Of a stretch of DNA of 34,177 bases, positions 31,579 through 34,177 are shown one piece after another. Position numbers and translations under genes: made by a program. The DNA is taken from assembly GCA_949299115.1 (NCBI GenBank), contig CASFZH010000028.1:1-34177 (forward strand), in the 5' to 3' direction. Under the pieces are notes generated by a model. It was not told the origin of the DNA and did not search any database. It saw only the letters and a program-made list of their open reading frames with translations. Positions within the stretch are counted from its first letter, which is position 1. Each line of letters opens with the position of its first letter. Source of the stretch: an uncultured Helicobacter sp. (lineage in GTDB: Bacteria; Campylobacterota; Campylobacteria; Campylobacterales; Helicobacteraceae).

Positions 31579-32683
31579 TTCCCCAAAACCACATCAAGAG
31601 ATACCACACCAAGCAAACGCACATAAAAAATATGCCACACAGCACATACAAGCCCCTCAAGATTTCCACATACAATCTCCACTAAATCAGCCCATTATTG
31701 CTAAAAAATGCACCCTCAAGCCACCACAAAATACATATTCTAAAATTCACTACCCCTATAAAGCTCTCTGTGTCTGCCTAATCCTACTTGTAGGCTGCTC
31801 TGGAGTAAGTATGCTTGTGGGGAATGGAAACTTTGGCATTCCAAACACTAGCATTTTGTTTGATATTCGTCTGCCACGCATTATTTTAGCTATTCTTGTA
31901 GGCTGTGTGCTTGCGGGTAGTGGGGCGATTATGCAGGGTATGTTTAAAAATGCTCTTATAGACCCCTTTTTGCTTGGAATCTCATCGGGAGCAGCTTTTG
32001 GCTGTGCGCTATGTATATGGCTATATGATAGCTCTTTGGTGCAACTTTTAGCCTTTGGCTTTGCGTACTTGACGATTTTGTGTGTGGTAGGCATATCCTA
32101 TTTGTGTCGTAATTCAAATATGTCGCTTATCCTCTCTGGTGTGGTTATCTCGGCATTTTTAGGGGCGATGAGCGGGTTTATCAAATTTTTTGTCGAACCA
32201 CAAAAGGCACAAGCGATTGTGGTATGGCTATTAGGTAGTCTGAATACCGCGCAATGGGGCGATGTGTGGATTGCACTTGTGGGCTTTGTGGTTGGGTTTA
32301 TACCACTTCTTTGTATGCGTTGGCGGCTTAATGTTCTCTCTCTAAGTGATGAGCAGGCGATTAGCTTTGGTGTGTCTATCGTGAGATTACGCATTGCTAC
32401 TCTTTTTTGCGTGAGCTTTGCAGTCGCGCTGTGTGTGAGCGTGAGTGGAGTTATTGGCTGGGTGGGACTTGTGATCCCTCACATAGCGCGTTTTTTGTTT
32501 GGGGCGGATATGCGGTTTTTACTCCCTGCGAGCCTACTGCTTGGGGGGATTGGGCTTACTATAGCTGATAGTATCGCACGAAATGTAGCATATTTTGATA
32601 TACCGGTGGGGATTGTTACAAGCTTTTTGGGTGCGCCATTTTTTTTGTTTTTGCTCGTGAGGTTTAGCCATGCTAGAGGGTAA
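31565..32683 (+). CDS. FecCD/BtuC-type ABC importer permease (372 aa)
   Basis: From about residue 67 the protein is a typical multi-span permease: FDIRLPRIILAILVGCVLAG, GAIMQGMFKNALIDPFLLGI with SSGAAFG, SGVVISAFLGAMSGFIKF, SVSGVIGWVGLVIPHIARFL and the final LGAPFFLFLLVRF. It is missing no membrane segment I can see. The first 66 residues are an unusual hydrophilic tail rich in His, Gln, Pro, Lys and Asn (MPHNNSPKPHQEIPHQANAH...). The overlaps (14 bp at each end) indicate coupled translation of the three transporter genes. The tail has no counterpart in ordinary FecCD proteins; it may be a late start artefact or a metal-binding extension. Confidence 0.88.
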   Translation: MPHNNSPKPHQEIPHQANAHKKYATQHIQAPQDFHIQSPLNQPIIAKKCTLKPPQNTYSKIHYPYKALCVCLILLVGCSGVSMLVGNGNFGIPNTSILFDIRLPRIILAILVGCVLAGSGAIMQGMFKNALIDPFLLGISSGAAFGCALCIWLYDSSLVQLLAFGFAYLTILCVVGISYLCRNSNMSLILSGVVISAFLGAMSGFIKFFVEPQKAQAIVVWLLGSLNTAQWGDVWIALVGFVVGFIPLLCMRWRLNVLSLSDEQAISFGVSIVRLRIATLFCVSFAVALCVSVSGVIGWVGLVIPHIARFLFGADMRFLLPASLLLGGIGLTIADSIARNVAYFDIPVGIVTSFLGAPFFLFLLVRFSHARG

Positions 32684-33515
32684 AAGTGCCACAAAGCTTG
32701 TGATTAGCAATCTCTCTTTTGCCTACAAACACAAAAAGATTTTTCATGATATTACTCTTGAATGTCAAGCAGGGGAAGTGTGTGCGATCCTCGCCCCAAA
32801 TGGTGCGGGCAAAAGCACACTTTTTAGAATCCTCCTAGGCATCATAGGTAGAGACTGCATGGGCATCACTCTGCAAAACTATCACCCCAAAGCCTTTAGT
32901 GTGCAAGACAAAGCACAAAAGACACGCCCTACAAGCACAATAAACTCACCCAAAGACACACAAGATATTTGTCTGAGCAAACTAGACGCATACAAAAGAG
33001 CGCGCTACATCGGCTATATGCCCCAATTTGTGGAAACTCCCTTTGATTATTTGGTGCTAGATATGGTGCTACTTGGGGCAAAAACGCATTTGTTTGGGCT
33101 ACCAGATTTGGCTATGGAGTGCAAAGCTATGGGACTTTTAGAGGAGCTTGGTATCACACATCTTGCCCTTATGCCTATTACGCATTTAAGTGGCGGACAA
33201 AGACAGCTTGTACTTCTTGCCCAAAGCCTTATGCAAGAGAACCCCATTCTTCTCCTTGATGAACCAAGTGCACATTTAGATATCAAAAACAAAGTGCTAT
33301 TGTTTGAGAGTATCACAGAGCAAACGCGCAAAAAGGGACTTATCACGCTTGTGAATCTCCACGATATAGGGCTTATCTTGCGTTATGCTAATACAGTGTA
33401 TCTTATCGATAAAGGACATGTATATGCAGCAGGAAATCCTCGGGAGATTCTGACAAGAGAGAATCTGCAAACATTTTTTGGGTTACCAGAAATCACAATC
33501 TTAGAAGAATTGTAG
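32670..33515 (+). CDS. FecE/BtuD-type ABC importer ATPase (281 aa)
   Basis: Walker A APNGAGKST is at 42-50, Q-loop GYMPQFVE near 115, signature LSGGQRQL at 173-180, Walker B ILLLDEPSAHLD with Asp197/Glu198, and an H-loop His in NLHDIGL. ATP hydrolysis drives the permease. Between Walker A and the Q-loop is a polar insertion of about 30 residues (KAFSVQDKAQKTRPTSTINS followed by PKDTQDICLSK) not seen in most members. The start overlaps the permease gene by 14 bases. It is the last gene of the locus; no clear terminator hairpin follows. Confidence 0.92.
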   Translation: MLEGKSATKLVISNLSFAYKHKKIFHDITLECQAGEVCAILAPNGAGKSTLFRILLGIIGRDCMGITLQNYHPKAFSVQDKAQKTRPTSTINSPKDTQDICLSKLDAYKRARYIGYMPQFVETPFDYLVLDMVLLGAKTHLFGLPDLAMECKAMGLLEELGITHLALMPITHLSGGQRQLVLLAQSLMQENPILLLDEPSAHLDIKNKVLLFESITEQTRKKGLITLVNLHDIGLILRYANTVYLIDKGHVYAAGNPREILTRENLQTFFGLPEITILEEL

Positions 33516-34051
33516 GGTAAGCATACTTAAGGATTATTATTGCATGAATTATGGTGAATAAAAAATAAGTGATTGTAGCACTTAAAATCTGTCTAATACT
33601 ACATGTAGTTTTGTCAAATACGGTGCTGTGGAATAGTGAATAAAAATTTTAATATCAATGCTGTATAAAGTTGTATTGCATAAAGAGTAAATTTGCATCA
33701 GTTTGTTCTAAAGTAGCAATTTTTGAGTATTGATGCTATTTGATACTCTATTGCCTTTGAGTTTTTGCCATAGGTAAAGATAGTTTAAAACTATACTTAA
33801 CTAATGAAGTACTGTTAATTTTCATAATAATCTTTTATAGTTTAATGTAGTGCAACTATTCTGCATAGAATAATTTAAATATTTTTAATTATTATGTATT
33901 ACTATATTATTTGCCTTATAAAATTATAATTATGTAATGATTGAAAGTTATAATATTCATGCTACCATATTTAATATAAAAAGATTTGACTTATGTTTTA
34001 GTGTAGATTCCTTTTGTAGAAATAAAAATTTATAAACATATCGCATTGCAA
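33516..34051. other. AT-rich gap between the ABC operon and the right-edge gene
   Basis: No open frame of interest, no tRNA-like cloverleaf and no copy of the repeats was seen. The sequence is dominated by AT-rich words. It holds the converging 3' ends of the ABC operon and of the gene at 34052. Confidence 0.5.
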
Positions 34052-34177
34052 TTATCTATTCTCCAATTTCCCAAAGCTAGAATCTAACATACACGATTCT
34101 AAACTCCTTTGAGAAAAGAGATACCTTCCATTGCACACAAAACCAAGTTCTTGCCAATCTAGCTCATTAAGTCTTGT
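34052..34177 (-). CDS. C-terminal 41 residues of an unidentified gene (cut by window edge)
   Basis: A minus-strand frame enters from the right edge and ends in TAA at 34052. The visible tail (TRLNELDWQELGFVCNGRYL, then FSQRSLESCMLDSSFGKLEN) reads as normal protein, and its AGATTCT/GAATCT serine codons match genes in the rest of the window. The family cannot be told from 41 residues. Confidence 0.55.
   Translation of the reverse strand, partial: TRLNELDWQELGFVCNGRYLFSQRSLESCMLDSSFGKLENR

Overview
The window looks like chromosome of an enterohepatic Helicobacter (Campylobacterota). The evidence is AT-rich DNA, the GATTCT/GAATCT words that fill coding and spacer sequence alike, a cheV-cheAY-cheW cluster with a receiver fused to CheA as in H. 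pylori, a Helicobacter-type PseB and a compact RecN. The species cannot be fixed from the sequence alone. No tRNA, rRNA, CRISPR array or intact insertion sequence was seen.

Positions 1-3500 are a decayed Mu-like prophage. They hold the C-terminal tail of a Mor-type activator cut by the window edge, a BRO-N antirepressor-like gene with a coupled small gene, two tiny overlapping membrane-protein genes, a Cro-like helix-turn-helix gene and a GemA/gp16-like gene. No capsid, tail or transposase gene is present. Two dispersed repeat families lie in this part.

Positions 3500-15210 are mostly housekeeping. A secreted unknown protein precedes pseB (pseudaminic acid synthesis for flagellin glycosylation). 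On the minus strand are a prepilin-like membrane protein, an SMR transporter, an unknown helical protein, leuA, cheW, cheAY, cheV and an LpxH-like phosphoesterase. thiS and recN follow on the plus strand.

Positions 15500-21470 carry the most interesting module: a Ser/Thr kinase, a von Willebrand A protein and a PP2C-type phosphatase. This is the same combination as the YegI/YegL/YegK or TerY-P triads. The kinase gene has a candidate promoter whose -35 to -10 spacer contains 13 T residues, a classic arrangement for on/off phase variation. The 800 bp between kinase and VWA genes hold a perfect 22-bp inverted repeat and a cluster of a hairpin repeat family whose stem bases covary between copies.

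Positions 21700-26410 hold an ATPase of unknown role, murD (TTG start), an ArsC/YffB-like reductase and an exported SH3-NlpC/P60 peptidase. Then comes a 1.2-kb decayed gap ending in a TfoX N-terminal-domain remnant.

Positions 27900-33515 form an iron-complex or similar metal-uptake locus: a TonB-dependent receptor, then overlapping genes for a periplasmic binding protein, a FecCD-type permease and a FecE-type ATPase. This block looks richer in G+C than the rest. The last 126 bases contain the C-terminal end of an unidentified minus-strand gene.
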